Source: Lutjanus erythropterus (Eukaryota > Chordata > Actinopteri > Lutjaniformes > Lutjanidae). From it: DNA of 64,000 bases. The position numbers and the translations under genes are program-made. The notes under the pieces were generated by a model. It searched no databases, had not been told where the DNA came from, and saw only the letters and a list, made by a program, of their open reading frames with translations. The stretch covers positions 5,663,519 to 5,727,518 of the forward strand of contig CM034605.1 in NCBI GenBank assembly GCA_020091685.1, read 5' to 3'. The first letter of the stretch is position 1. Each line of letters opens with the position of its first letter. Of this stretch, positions 36,530 through 48,529 are shown piece by piece.

Positions 36530-36870
36530 ACAGAAAATATATATTACAGATTTCTACTGTAATTTAATTGAAAATTTTTTGATAACCAATTAATTGATCT
36601 GTGTAATATTTTAAGAAATAAATCTCTGATTCCAGCTTCTTAAATGTGATTATTTTCTGGTTTCTTTACTCCTGTGTTACAATTAACTGAATATCTTTGG
36701 GTTGTGGGCAAAACAAGACATTTGAAGGCATCACCTTGGCCTTTGAGAAACACTGATTGACATTTTTTTTTTGCCATTTTCTGATATTTTATAGAATCAG
36801 TTAATCAAGAAAATAATCAACAGATTGATCGATAAAGAAAATAATGACTAGTTCCAGCCCTGGTAATATA
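36530..36870. mobile_element. AT-rich MITE copy (AGTTCCAGCCCT end)
   Basis: AAAACAAGACATTTGAAGGC, CATTTTCTGATATTTTATAG and TAATGACTAGTTCCAGCCCT appear in the same order and spacing as in 38130-38480. No coding capacity. Confidence 0.7.
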
Positions 36871-38129
36871 TATGACCTACTACACCTGCTTTTTCTGCCT
36901 TTTTGGCAAATTACAAACCATTACGTGCCTGTGCTGTGTATGAACAACACACTTGAAGTGCTGTTAATGTTATGCTTGGCACCACGTCTGCTTTAAAAAT
37001 GTATTGCCTCTCCTTCACGTCTGCTAAGAGCCATGTTTTGAAATGCTGCTCCAGATGTGAGTCTGTGCGCCCCGCTGAGGGAGATGAATGGCTAGGGGGG
37101 CTGCAGGCTACCTACAGGTTCACATCCTTAATGAGCAGAGGAGTCTGCTGAGAGCGAGATATGATTGATAGCACGGCGACAGAACTGGAAGAGGAGAATC
37201 GCAGCGAGGGCTTTTGATAAAGACGACAGGGTGGAGGGCTTTGGCAGGCGGCAAAGAGAAGGAATCTGGCAATCGGACTTGCCCGAGCTAGATGCCAGGA
37301 ACCCCGTCCACCATGCTGCAAACGCCAGAGCGCTTCCTCTTATTCCAGCCCCACTTCTCTGGTCTGTTAGTTTAATCTGAGGTGGATGTTCCTCCCTGTT
37401 GCGTGCCTCACTATATTCCACATAACACACTTTTCCCTCCAAGGGAAACAAATAGCAAAGGTGGAATTTCTGGCAAGTAACTCCGGATGTTGTTGGCAGT
37501 GAGTGGAGGTGAAGCGCATCCAACCCTATTACCAACCCACTGTGCTTGAAGCCTTTATTTCACCAAAACGGCGCATAAATAAAGAGACAGAGGGGAGATG
37601 GTGTATATTTATTGCCTTTACTCCATACGACTTGCTATGTTTTCATTTCTTTTAATCCTCTCTGGGGCCAGCGGGGTGTTAATGGTCCACTTTCTGAGCG
37701 AGTCGACACTAAGTCCAAGACAGCACAGCAATGACATCAAGGAGAGAATTACAACAGAAGCTCAGAATTCAGCTAAATCGTCTCTAAAAACCCCTTTCCT
37801 TTCAGACGGCGGCAGTAATACATACAGGCAACCGCCACTTCAGGATTTGCAGCCAAGAGCAGTCCCCACAAAATAATGAAGTGAGGCTGGATGTGTGCCA
37901 GGAGGGTGGCTGGTTATGTCAGCCTGCATAATGTGTTCGAACAGGGTCTCTGTCATGTCATACTAGTGAGCTATTGACTGCCCTGATTCTCATTAATCCT
38001 GCAGTATCAGATCTAATCACTCTGCAACACGTTTATTCAATAATGGACTCAGTGAAGTGAGCTTGACTAAAACATTTTTGTTACATCAACAGAATTACAT
38101 TTGAAAAATGTCTAATTTCAGGTAGCAGC
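36871..38129. other. moderately GC-rich unique sequence, possible regulatory DNA
   Basis: 36950-37400 is complex and of balanced composition (CCTTAATGAGCAGAGGAGTC; GGCAATCGGACTTGCCCGAG), unlike the repeats around it. The 135-codon minus frame (37128-37535) and 92-codon plus frame (37598-37876) have no recognised domain. A conserved non-coding element is possible. Confidence 0.3.
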
Positions 38130-38480
38130 ATCCAGTGATTCATCGACTAGCTGTCAATTATCAAATTAGGCTAATCGCCATCTATTTTGAAAATTGATTC
38201 ATTGTTTTGTTTTAAGAAAAAATGTCCAAATTCTCTAATTTCGGCTTCTCAGATTTGAATATCTTCCGGTTCCTTTAGTCCTCTATGGCAGTAAACTGAA
38301 TATTGTTGGATTGTAGATAAAACAAGACATCTGAGGATGTCACCCTGGGCTCTGATAAACAGTAATCAACAATTTGCACCATTTTCTGATGTTTTATGGA
38401 CCAAATAACAAATTTATTAGTTGAGAAAACGATTGACAAACTAATCAACAATGAAAATAATTGTTAGTTGCAGCCCTAAA
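38130..38480. mobile_element. second AT-rich MITE copy
   Basis: Shares AAAACAAGACATCTGAGGAT, CATTTTCTGATGTTTTATGG and AATTGTTAGTTGCAGCCCTA with the copy at 36.5 kb, in the same orientation. A poly-A run of 25 bases follows at 38566-38590. Confidence 0.7.
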
Positions 38481-38689
38481 CAGCCAATACAACAGAATTA
38501 CGCTGAAAAAAAAAAGTTTAATTTTAGGTAGCAGCATCAATTATCAATTGAAATGTTAAACTCCCAAAAAAAAAAAAAAAAAAAAAAAAAGATTGAGCTA
38601 TTGTTCACCTCTCAGTGTAATCTCATTCAATGGCACCTATGGGCATCAACACTTAATATTTAGTTTGAGTGCAAATGCTGTAAAGTTTT

Positions 38690-39120
38690 AGTAATTAGAA
38701 CTAGAGTTAGATTAATATATTGGTCAACCAATATTATCGTCCCGATATTGGCCTACCACAGCTATATCGGTGTGGAACTTTTTTTAACAGAATGTAATGT
38801 TATTCGTTAGCTTTATAGGCGGCATTCAGTGTAATTTTGATTTCCTATTTCATGTTTAATATATAGGCTACATATATTTTGCTCTATATTTTTATTTGTA
38901 TATTTATGTATAATTATAAAAAATACTGTGACGGAATCACTACAAGAAATGTGTGTCAAATATATATTCTATGCATATTCTGTATAAAGACTATCGGCTG
39001 ATATATCAATTATATCAATATTTTTTAACTCCGGTCAGGGCCTACTAACTGATGAATTGAGAAAATAATCTACCTATCAATTAATACTTTAAAATAATCA
39101 TTAGTTGCGAAACTAATCAG
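38690..39120. repeat. ATATCGG-type repeat remnant
   Basis: CCCGATATTGGCCTACCACA with ATATCGG near 38765 and CTATCGGCTGATATATCAAT near 38990 are typical of a fish MITE of the ATATCGGCC type. Degenerate. Confidence 0.45.
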
Positions 39121-39498
39121 ATGTCAAGTTCTAATTGTCATTGTTCATTGTGCTTAATTGAATTGTTAAAGTTAACAAAAAAAAATCGTATGCAATTTAA
39201 TTTCTAAAAATAACCTCAGTTTAATAATAATTAGTTGTTGTTTATCTCTCAGTCTAACCTCATTGACTTGGCATTATGAAGCAGCCTTTGGGCATCAGCA
39301 CAATTTTGTTTGCGTCCAGATGCTGCAAGGTTTTACTAATTATGACAACATGGAGACAAAGACACGCAGACATTTGAAGTCCTATAAAAAGGAATAACTT
39401 ACATAAACCTACTTTTACTTTTCAGTACTAGAGCGACTGATACTGACACGACTAGATTAAACATTTTGACACATTTAGTTAAAGGAGAGTTATCTTAC

Positions 39499-39700
39499 CT
39501 GTGTTGAAGTGTGTTGACCTCGTCCTCGGCTCCACACTTGCTTTGTGACAACGGCTGAAATCCAAGGTGCGTTGATGAAAAATGTAAAAAGTCCTACTGA
39601 ATAAATATTACCGTGTCCCCGGCTGGCAGCGCGTTGTTCTAAATTTAGCCCACTAGCAGACACGCAAACGAACCACACTGTTGGTTTAAACACCACTTAT
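39499..39700 (-). other. sertad4: probable non-coding first exon of sertad4
   Basis: On the minus strand a GC-rich stretch ends at 39499 in a near-consensus donor, ACACAG|GTAAGATA. It lies downstream of the syt14 stop and upstream of the sertad4 coding start, whose first coding exon opens with a 3' splice site and so needs an upstream 5' UTR exon. No convincing coding frame is present. The 5' limit is a guess at the edge of the CpG-rich sequence. If right, intron 1 spans about 17.8 kb (39498-21727). An alternative is that a closer first exon exists, for example near 25.5 kb. Confidence 0.45.
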
Positions 39701-40150
39701 GTAATTACTAGTTAATTAATTAGCTACTTGTCTCAATACTAATCATTAAGCGCGCGCGATTCTCTCACTATACCCGCGCGAAGCATCCCCGCGCGCTCTC
39801 CTCTCCTCAGTGGCAGATGTGGACAGCTGCTGCTGCTGCTGCTGCTGCTGTTGTTTTTCTTTTCCTCAGTGGAATAAGATAAGAAAGGTGTGTTTGTTGG
39901 GGTTGTTTCGGTGGTGCGGTAGTCCATTCAGAGTGGTTTCCCATGAAGAAGAAGAAGGTCCCGGGCAGCTCACGTCGTTCCGGCTGGTTGACAGTTCACA
40001 TGAATGTGTGGCGGAGAGAAAACAACAGCAGGCAGCGACGCAGCTCCGTCCCCTCCAGTCAACTACTGCTGAGAGCTTCAAGGACTGCTCGGAATTCTCA
40101 CGAGTGTCTCAGTTCTCAAGTTGCAAGTGGCTAGTCAACGACTTGAGGCA
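39700..40150. promoter_or_regulatory. CpG-rich candidate promoter, possibly bidirectional
   Basis: This is the clearest CpG cluster in the window, with GCGCGCGCG near 39750, CCGCGCG near 39775 and 39790, and many CpGs to about 40090, against AT-rich flanks. It adjoins the candidate sertad4 first exon. It holds eight CTG units (39827-39850) and CAGCTG E-box sequence. A plus-strand frame (39810-40163) with a poly-cysteine run and AAG|GTGTGT near 39890 could reflect a divergent transcript, but nothing shows it is translated. Promoter activity is inferred from composition and position only. Confidence 0.45.
39827..39850. repeat. (CTG)8 trinucleotide repeat in the candidate promoter
   Basis: Eight uninterrupted CTG units, CAG on the sertad4 sense strand. 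Confidence 0.95.
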
Positions 40151-43100
40151 GCTTTTGAACTGATGCCCCCGTTGATTTGAAGGGCTGAAAATTCAATTTT
40201 ATTTTGTTTATTATTTTATTTTGTTTTCATTAGAAGACGGTGAAAAGCGCCCACCACTATTTCCAGGGCTTAAGAGGACTTCAAGAAGTGCTTTGCAAGA
40301 ATAAACTAAAAAAAATACATCAAATCGAATTATAGTGAATTTACCATCACTGAGGATAAAGAGGAAGGCCAGCAAATATTCACACTTAAAAGCTGGAGTC
40401 AGAGAGTTTTGAGCATTTTGTGAGCAAAAGTTTGAAATCAAGCAATCATTCAGAGTAAATCAAAATTAAAGCTGCAACTAACTAACTTAAAATAGCACTA
40501 AATTTGTCAAATATTTTTTGGTTAATCAATTAATGGTGCAGTGTTTAGGATTTACAGGGATTTATTGGCCAAATATGGCAGAAATGAAATGTAATATTCA
40601 TAAGTGTGTTTTCATTAGTGTATAATCATTTGAAATTAAGAATTCTTGTGTTTTGTTACCTTTATATCTACAGAGGGCTCGGGTCGCATCTAGTCATCAG
40701 CGTAGCCCTACATCACCAATTTTATTTTCTTTAGCTTTACCGACATTTCCATTTAGTCTCACAAATGTCACATTGTTACCATTTTGTTTGGGCTCATGCA
40801 CTGAATTCGTAATGGTCATATTTCCGACAGCACGTAAAGGCAATCTAACACTTTTTTTTAGACGGTCTGTGTGTTGGAGATCTGCTCTGCAGGGATGTGA
40901 CCGACAAAGAGGGGAGGGAGCAAGCCCCTCTCATCTGTCATGCATTTCCCCTTTGATTCAGCAGCAGCCACTGAATCTTATTTTCCAGCATTTCTCCCCC
41001 TGAGCGCTTTGTTCTGCGTTCAGCTGTGGAATGTGCTGCTGGAGAACACAGTTAATTGTAAAAACCTTATATCTCTGATCTTGTTTTCTCTCCTTACCTC
41101 TTTTTTTTCCAATAGCTTAAACGACCAAAGGAAGATTCAGGTTTGTGCCAAGATCACACAAAGCAGGGGCGTCATTTCAGTCAGACCTACATCACAGCAA
41201 AGTCTCTGCAGAGTGGAACAAAGACCTCTGGTTGGAAAGTTATCATCTGTCTGTGTGATAAAATGTAGCTCACAAAACGATCAGCTAAGAGGAAACACTG
41301 CTCATAAGTGCTGCCTGAAAGAAAACAAACATCAAGATCAAATGTGGGCTCAAGTAAGGAAGCTATAATGGATATAATGAATATACACCTGATGACAAAC
41401 ATCTTTTTGTGTGTCTCATTTCTGTGACTACATGTGAACTAATGCCATTCTCATTATTGTCATCGTTACCCCCACAATTCTACAAAACCATACTCTTTAA
41501 AAAATATCTGTTGGCCTTGAAAATGTCTTTACTTTCAACAGTTCAGTAGCTTCTTCAACCCACAGGGCAAAAACTATTTGTGTTCAAATATACAAGTCAA
41601 CCACTCCCCATCAGAGCTGCAGGCAATCTGCTTTCCATTCAAAGTTAGGAGCACTTACGTGAACACATTAAAGTTTTCAATTTAACAAAGAAAAATTCAA
41701 AGTTTTTATGATTCGTGTGGTTCAAATTCACCAATCACAGCTAAATAAGCAGTAAAATGCAATATTTGCTCCACCTGTTGGTTGTTTTGTGGTGATGCGA
41801 GTATGTGCAGCTACACACCTGACTCAAAACTTATCAAAAGCCCAAACGCTCACATCACGAATGGGTTGAACACAGTGTACAGAGTACAAATGAGTTTGTA
41901 TCACCACTAGTGCAGTTGCTTTAGGGTAAATGTCAGTATGTTGACATACATTCGAAGATGTGATGAAATGTGGTAGAAAAAAAACGCTCCAACATGTGCA
42001 TCTTTTCTCTTTTTGCTCTTTTTTAAACAATAATATCATCACATATAAATTCTCTCTATCATAAATCAATTTGTAGGACATTTTACAAATCAAACTCAGC
42101 CTGAAGTACAGAAGAAAAGTACATTTACAAGTACATTAAGACACTGTGACACAAGGTTTGCTGAGTGATAAACAGTAAGGCACCAATGCCGTCTGTGGCA
42201 TAGGTAGTTTCCAAATTAAAAGACAAAAAAAGAAATATCACCAGTTAAAACCAGCATTAAAAACCCTCAGATTTGTCAGAATGTGTCAGAAAATGAAAGC
42301 AAAATAAACAAGAATGCAAAGCATAAACATATTGTTTTGAAAAAACCTTATCAGTGGAACACATCTGTGAAAGATTAGCAAGACAAAGAGCGAGAAGATT
42401 GTTCTTCCTGGCTTTTGCATTTTGTACAGAAGCAAAGAAAGGACAAAATAACTTTCAATGATTCATTTATAAAGGTTAGTATTGACCTCCGTACACTAAA
42501 AATGTAATAAATTATAATACTTGTTAAATGTTATAAATGTTTGCCAGTGACTAAAGACTTGTTGGTTCAATTTAATATCTTAAGCTTATTAAACTGAATT
42601 CATATCAAGTTTATTTGAATAGAAAAGTATACTTGTTTTGAAACATTACAAAATTACATCAACTTGTTTTTTCAAATTCAGAAGGCGGTTAAAATATAAC
42701 GTTTCAAAGCTATACATTCAAAGGTGTTCAAACTGAGCGGTTCACGTCTAGGTATTCAGTTACCTAATCTTAATGTTCAAAAATAAGTGTTAATGTTAAT
42801 CACACTACTAACTGGAAGGTGCTCTCAGGAAAGTACATTTTAAATTCATTTTCAATTTACAGTTGCTAATTCTTTCGACAACTTTTTTTTTTTATCACCA
42901 ATGTTCAGATTTTATCAGAAATCTGAGATCCAGGACAAAAAACTTCTACAATGATAATGTAGTCTTGAGTATGGAGCAAAGCTGCCATCAGACCCCCACT
43001 GATAAAAGATCACACTTAAAAGCTATTTATATTCCTGCACACATGCTTGTGCAAGATCACTCCTTTTTTCTGCAGGTCTTTGAATGGTGAGAAATAAGAA

Positions 43101-44076
43101 TTAATTGACTAAAGTCAGATGATCCAAGTTTGTAAAAAAAAAAAAAAAAAATATTGCAAGAATGGATTTTTGTCTTTTCGAGGGGAACTTTGAATACAAC
43201 TGATATGATTTCTCATACTTTCATGTACAAGTAAGCTGCTGCCGAGCCATCTTTTACATGGTGTGTTTCACTGTTGTGCTGTAAAGGCTGTGCTTCTGTT
43301 TCACACTGTTAAAAAGCATCAAAGCTGAAAAGTCTTGACAGATGAGCTCTGCAGGTCTCCATCACATCTCTTTCTGGTTTTAGAGAACGAAATGTAAAGA
43401 GGACCAGAGCTACAAGACAGAAGTTTCTCCTCTAAAACATAAAATAAAATAACAGAAAAAACAATAGTAGCAATCCAGAATAGTATTGCTCACAGGGTGA
43501 GTTAACATTTGATTCACTAATTATCTGTCTTGACACAATTTCTTCCCCATTATTGATACAAAAATAGATAAGAAAACATTTACTGTATATAAAGTATATG
43601 GCAGACAATCAAAGAAGTTGGTTACTTTGTTCTAAATACCAGTAATTAAATTCAAAAAATTGTCACACCCAACAAGAAAATGCAACAACTACCTATATCA
43701 CAGCCCCCCCCCACGCCCCCCTTTACTGTACCTTTCCAGTCAACACACACACACACACACACGCACACACACATCCACTTGGTAAACACTGCACAAAGCT
43801 AGCTTTCACCACAACCACAGGCACAGTAAAGAGTATATGTATTTTCTGTTGTCTGTATATGAAATGAAGTGAGAAAGTGGCCACGGCTGAAAAATACAAC
43901 CCGTTCGCCTGTAGACACTCTGCGAGTTTGTCAGCGCACACTGTGGCTCCTGTGAAAACATTTCTTAAAGTCTGAGTTCCCTTCAGTGAGGCTGAGTGGT
44001 GCTGTGCTGTGTGGGCTTTCTGAAATTATGGATGCAGGTCTGTGTGCTCTGAGGGTGTGTCCGTGTCTGTTTTTTA
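40151..44076. other. DNA between syt14 and sertad4, with MITE fragments
   Basis: 40345-40530 resembles the AT-rich MITE family (AAAGCTGCAACTAACTAACT). 40537-40690 matches the AAAGGACCAGTGTGTAGGA family (GGTGCAGTGTTTAGGATTTA, then TATATCTACAGAGGGCTCGG). Poly-A at 43134-43150 and (CA)n at 43743-43771. The 116- and 142-codon plus frames near 40653-41368 have no match. Parts below 48.2 kb may be syt14 3' UTR. Confidence 0.5.
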
Positions 44077-45518
44077 TACAACCTTGATTTCAAAAAGGTT
44101 GGGGCGCTGTATAAAACATAAAAAAAACAGAATGCATTTATTTACTCGACCTATATTCAATTTAATACAGTATAATGGCACGCGTTTGAATTTGTTGCCA
44201 GCAATAGATTTGAAAAAAGTTGGTACGAGGGCAACAAAAGTTGTGGAAAACTCAAGAAAACACCTGTTTTGAACATACCACAGGAAAAGATGTTAATTGG
44301 TAACAGTTGAGAGTATAATGATTGGGTATTAAAGGAGCACTCTTGAAAGGCTCAGTCATGCTTTGATGGGGGAGGTTCACAATTTGGTCAAAAACTGTGT
44401 GGGCTAATAGTCCAGCAGTTTAAGACAAACATTTCTGAATGCACAGTTCCAAGACATTTAGACATTTCACTGTCTACAATCCATAATGTCATTGAAAGAT
44501 TAAGAGAATCCAGAGAAATCTCTTCATGTAAGCGGTAAGGCCGAGAAAACGAGATGAATGTCTCTGACCTTTGATCCCTCAGGCACTGCTGACTTAAAAT
44601 CCAACATGATTGTGGAAAGGATTTTACTACATAGGCTTGTGGACATTGGGAAAACTGTCATAAATTCGCTGCATCTGCAAATGCAAGTTCAGACTCTACC
44701 ATGCAAAACAAAAGACATATGTCAACAATGTCCAGAAATGCAGACCATGTCTCTGGGCCTGAGCTCATCTAAGGTGGACTGACGCGAAGTGGAAAAAAAG
44801 TCCTCATTTCAAATTGCCAAATTGCCATCCAGATTGTTGCCTGCCCCAAAGTTCAAAAGCCAGCATCTGTAATGGCACGAGGCTGTGCTAGTGCCCATGG
44901 CATCATGGGTAGCTGTCACATCTGTGAAGACCACATTTATGCTGAAAGGTACATGCAGGTTTTGGAGCAACATATGCTGCCATCCAGCATCCTTTTCAGA
45001 GATGTCCCTGCTTGTTTCAGCAACACAATGGCAAGACGCATTCTGCTTGTGTTACAACAGCATGGCTTTGAAGTAAAAGAGTTCAGGTACTAGACTGACC
45101 TTTCACCTGTCCAGACCTGTCGTGCATTATGAGGCACAAAATATGACAACAGAGACCCTGGAGTGTTGAACACCTGAAGTCGTACGTCAGGCAGGAATGA
45201 GGAAGAATTTCACTTTCAAAACCTCAACAATTTTGTCCACAGTGCCCAAACACTTGCCAAGTGTTGTTAAAAGAAAAACTGATGCAATACAGTGGTAAAC
45301 ATGCCCCTGTCTCAACTTTTTTTAGAACGTGTTGCAGGCATCAAATTCACAACGAGTGTATATTTCCAAAAAGCAATACAGTTTTTCAGTTTGAACACCT
45401 TATTGTATCTTTTTGTTGTATTCAACTGAATATAGGTCAAAAAAGATTTGCAAATCATTGAATCCTCTTTCTATTTGTTTTACACAATGTCCCAACTCTT
45501 TAGGAATCAGGGTTGTGC
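44077..45518 (+). mobile_element. full-length but inactive Tc1/mariner-like transposon
   Basis: Inverted termini TACAACCTTGATTTC...AAAAAGGTTGGGGC (left) and their imperfect complement (right, ending AATCAGGGTTGTGC) enclose 1442 bp, flanked by TA on both sides (44075-44076, 45519-45520), the Tc1/mariner target. Subterminal text near 45430 (TTTGCAAATCATTGAATCC) is shared with the copy at 22.8 kb. The interior encodes fragments of one plus-strand transposase in different frames. Confidence 0.85.
44540..45255 (+). pseudogene. broken Tc1-like transposase
   Basis: Recognisable pieces in changing frames: QVQTLPCKTKDICQQCPEMQ (about 44680-44740), RGCASAHGIMGSCHICED and AERYMQVLEQHMLPSS (44878-44990), and, one frame over, the block around 45018-45120 containing FQQHNGKTHSA and a PDL motif. 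The aspartate expected before Asn in that block is His, and at least two stops and a frameshift follow, so catalysis is lost. Confidence 0.8.
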
Positions 45519-45520
45519 TA

Positions 45521-46544
45521 GGTACATTTAAAGAAAATTATGGATTGACTTTAAACCATAAGGCAAGGGATTCTTATTAGCACCAGAGCAGGTTAAAGAG
45601 AGTAACAGGTACATTTTCTTCTCACCTGTATGCTTCACTGCTGTGATGTGTTAGCAAGTTATTTTTATTCAACTACTCATAAAAAAGTGTCTTAAATTTC
45701 TTTGAATATGTTTATAACATTCAGTGTGACTTTTGAATAGTGGATGGAAACTCAAGATCACAAAACCACCACAGTAACTACTACACTCTCCTATGTATAT
45801 ATAACATATCTCAATCTGTCAGCGCCTCCACAAAGTGCTGTTTTCCAAAAATATCTAACAATGTGAAATGCTCATTTCTTCTCAGAGATCAATACTGAAC
45901 TTGATCTCAACATCAACTGTGACACTTCCATTGTCAGAGATGTCAGGTTACATGTCATACAATTTATTTGCCTGACAAAAGTGTCTAAAATTATTTTGTT
46001 GTTGTTTTGTTTACTTAAGTTGAGGTTCAGACAATGCTGATATGTTTTGCCTCGGCAGTTTCCACTGAGAGAGATTCAAGAGTGTACTCTAAAAACATAT
46101 CAAAAATGGCCTCCACTTCCTAGAACTTTCAAAATATCTTTCAACATGCCTCCATCCCCAGAGAGTCCTGCACATGTTTGAATGCAACAGATAATTGCCA
46201 TGAAGTTGCAGTTTACACACTGGGACGTGGTGATTTAAGCTCCTTAAGTAGTAATCTGCAGCATAAACAAAGTGGTGATTTAACCTAAATTGTACCCATG
46301 TTTACTCTATGAAACTAGTTTCACTACCGTCTTTCCTGAACAGAAGAAGTGGTGCGTTTTATATCTGTAGGCCAGAAACAATGATTTGATTGTGATTAAT
46401 ACATGAAGAATAGGGTAGCTAGCATTAGCAGAGGTGGTAGCTTCATGTAGCCACACCTCTTGCTTAAACAACCAAAATCAGGAGAAATTCAAACTTGAGC
46501 TCAAGGTAATAAAAGTACACTGAGAGAGTGAGCCGCTTAGCCAC
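45521..46544. other. intergenic DNA, no gene seen
   Basis: AT-rich with no recognisable coding or repeat structure beyond short tracts. Confidence 0.5.
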
Positions 46545-47109
46545 GCTGTAAAATAACAAAAGTTGAGAAAGCTCAAAAAACGTGCAGCAAAGCCTTTTTG
46601 AGTTAACACAACTAAGGGCTATTTGTTGTGTCAACTTCTGTTAAGAAGTTCACTCAAAGCGCTATCTTAAGTTTGTCAAACTTAGCATTACTTTTGCATT
46701 CAGACCTACTCATGAAGTAAACTCAAAATTGTGTTTTCATTTTGTCAAATTTAACATTACTATTCAAAGTTCACTCAAAATGCTGGCGTAAGTTTGTCAA
46801 AGTTAACAGCACTATTCAAACTTGCACGTATATTGTAGTTCACTCAAAGTGCTCATGCAAGGACATGCATAGATCTAAATAGTAATGTTAAGTTTGACCA
46901 ACTTAAGATAATGTGTTGAGTGAACTTAAGTATATGTTTATATTTGAATAATAATGTTAAGTTGACAAACTTAAGCTATCATTATGAGTGAACTTCTTAA
47001 CTTACATTCACACAACAAATTACCCCTTAGTGGAGTCAACTCAAAAAGACTTTCTAGCTGGTTGCTTTACTTTTAGAGTTTTCTCAATTTTTTTTTTTTT
47101 TTTTACAGA
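46545..47109. mobile_element. fold-back MITE with internal tandem repeats
   Basis: The left arm GCTGTAAAATAACAAAAGTT...CTTTTTGAGTTAACACAACT pairs with the right arm ending GAGTTTTCTCAA...TTTTACAGAG. Arms are about 130 bp. The centre repeats GTTCACTCAAA plus TTAAGTTTGTCAAACTTA-like units several times in both orientations. Non-coding; a widespread fish MITE by my recollection. Confidence 0.8.
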
Positions 47110-48215
47110 GCAGAGCATGCCACTTGTGCTGCCCTGTTTACACTTTACTTATCAGGGAAGTTGCTACAATTAAGTAGCTACCTGGAAAAAAAATGTCAAA
47201 ATGTGTTTTTTCATACCTGAAAACTTGGTTTCAAAGTTGGGTTATAAGATTAAATATTCATCAATAAACGACTAAGACACAGGCAAAGATATGTTTGGAA
47301 AAAAATGTTAATATTCTTATCCTGTGAATAGCTCAGCTGATCTGCGTCATCAGGACTGTGAAGGTGTGGTTTGTTTGAGGTAACACAAGCAAACAATCCA
47401 ACAACAGTCATCAGATTTTGATTCAAATGTGACTAAACTCTGACTGGGTCACAGTGATAAATGACATCACCTCTTTCAAACTGTGCCCCACCCACTTCAA
47501 ACCAGTGAGAGACACAAGAAGCAGGAGCAAGACTGAGAAAATAGGCTTTCAAAGTCTATAACAATGGTCAGAAATCCATGACCCTAGTCCAACTACTACT
47601 GGTGTGAAAAGTGGCCGTACATGTCCTGGTGGGGCTTTTAAAAATAAAATTATTCTCCTGGTCAACCATTAAGCTTCATGTACAGTATACGGGCAGAAAA
47701 GCAAATGAAGGGGAGCTCTGTTTCAAAAGGACAGACCTACAAACCTTTCTGATAAGATTAATAATAGTCCTGATGTCAGTTGTTTGAGCTGTTGGTGTGG
47801 GTACACACAATTATCAGACAATTATTTACTAAGCAATGTTATCTGGACCCTGCTTCATGGAACAGGTCCCAGTTCAACAGACCAAAACAGTGAGCGCCAT
47901 CTACAGAAACTTAAAGGTCATTACAAGGCAATCCATGAAAAATATGACATCACAGTAGCAGCCATACAACTGATCAATGGCTGTGAGTGATTTTTACAAA
48001 CAGTGCCATGAAAATGTTTATGAATGCCCAGCTGAACAACTCTGAGTGCAGACACATGTTGTTCTGTTTCTTTTTCTTCATCGCCAATGACTGTTTCCCT
48101 TGGACGTCACATTACCACTATCCCAGCTGAACTATCCAGTTCTCGACCATCTGGGAGGACAACTGCTCTGCGCAGTATTCCTCACACACCTCCTTCACTT
48201 ACTGTTGTCTCGCTG
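47110..48215 (-). other. syt14: probable syt14 3' UTR and downstream DNA
   Basis: Immediately past the syt14 stop in its transcription direction. I did not find a convincing AATAAA on the minus strand in the first kilobase, so the 3' end is unplaced. Confidence 0.4.
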
Positions 48216-48529
48216 TTAGGACTCCAACAAACTGTGCCAGCGGCAAACCTGCTGTCCTTTAGACTCTTTCATCTGAGTCCAGTGGGTGAGCTCCTCCTCT
48301 CCGGAGCTGTTGAGGCCGAGCGAGATCCAGCCGATCATCTCCTTACGCTTCATGCTGCGCTTGTTGTAGACGGAGAGGATGAGCGTGACGTCCGACAGCT
48401 GGAAAAGAGCTACCTGGAAGACAAACGTCTCTTTGTAGGTCGGGTTGGGCTGACCTCGACAGATGGATGTCTTACACTTGGACATCTCGTGGCCCATGGA
48501 GTTCAGTAAGGTCAGCTTAACGTATGTAT
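48216..48529 (-). CDS. syt14: syt14 last coding exon (rest of C2B and stop)
   Basis: After TTTTTTGCTAG the exon reads [20 protein letters not shown], then [38 protein letters not shown] and the end RWHSLLES before TAA at 48216-48218. This is the C2B body with the C-terminal WHxL motif used by synaptotagmins for membrane docking and trafficking. It is separated from the previous exon by a 6.8-kb intron. The 140-residue plus-strand frame over the same bases is an antisense shadow. Confidence 0.95.

Noticed and set aside
37128-37535. 135-codon minus frame
   Set aside because: No family match, no splice context, and similar-length open frames occur in other frames there because of composition.
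39810-40163. 117-codon plus-strand protein with a cysteine run
   Set aside because: The start is not an ATG, the cysteines come from the CTG repeat, and no domain is visible; kept only as part of the promoter description.
48087-48509. 140-codon plus-strand frame
   Set aside because: Antisense of the last syt14 exon, whose minus-strand product is clearly a C2B domain.
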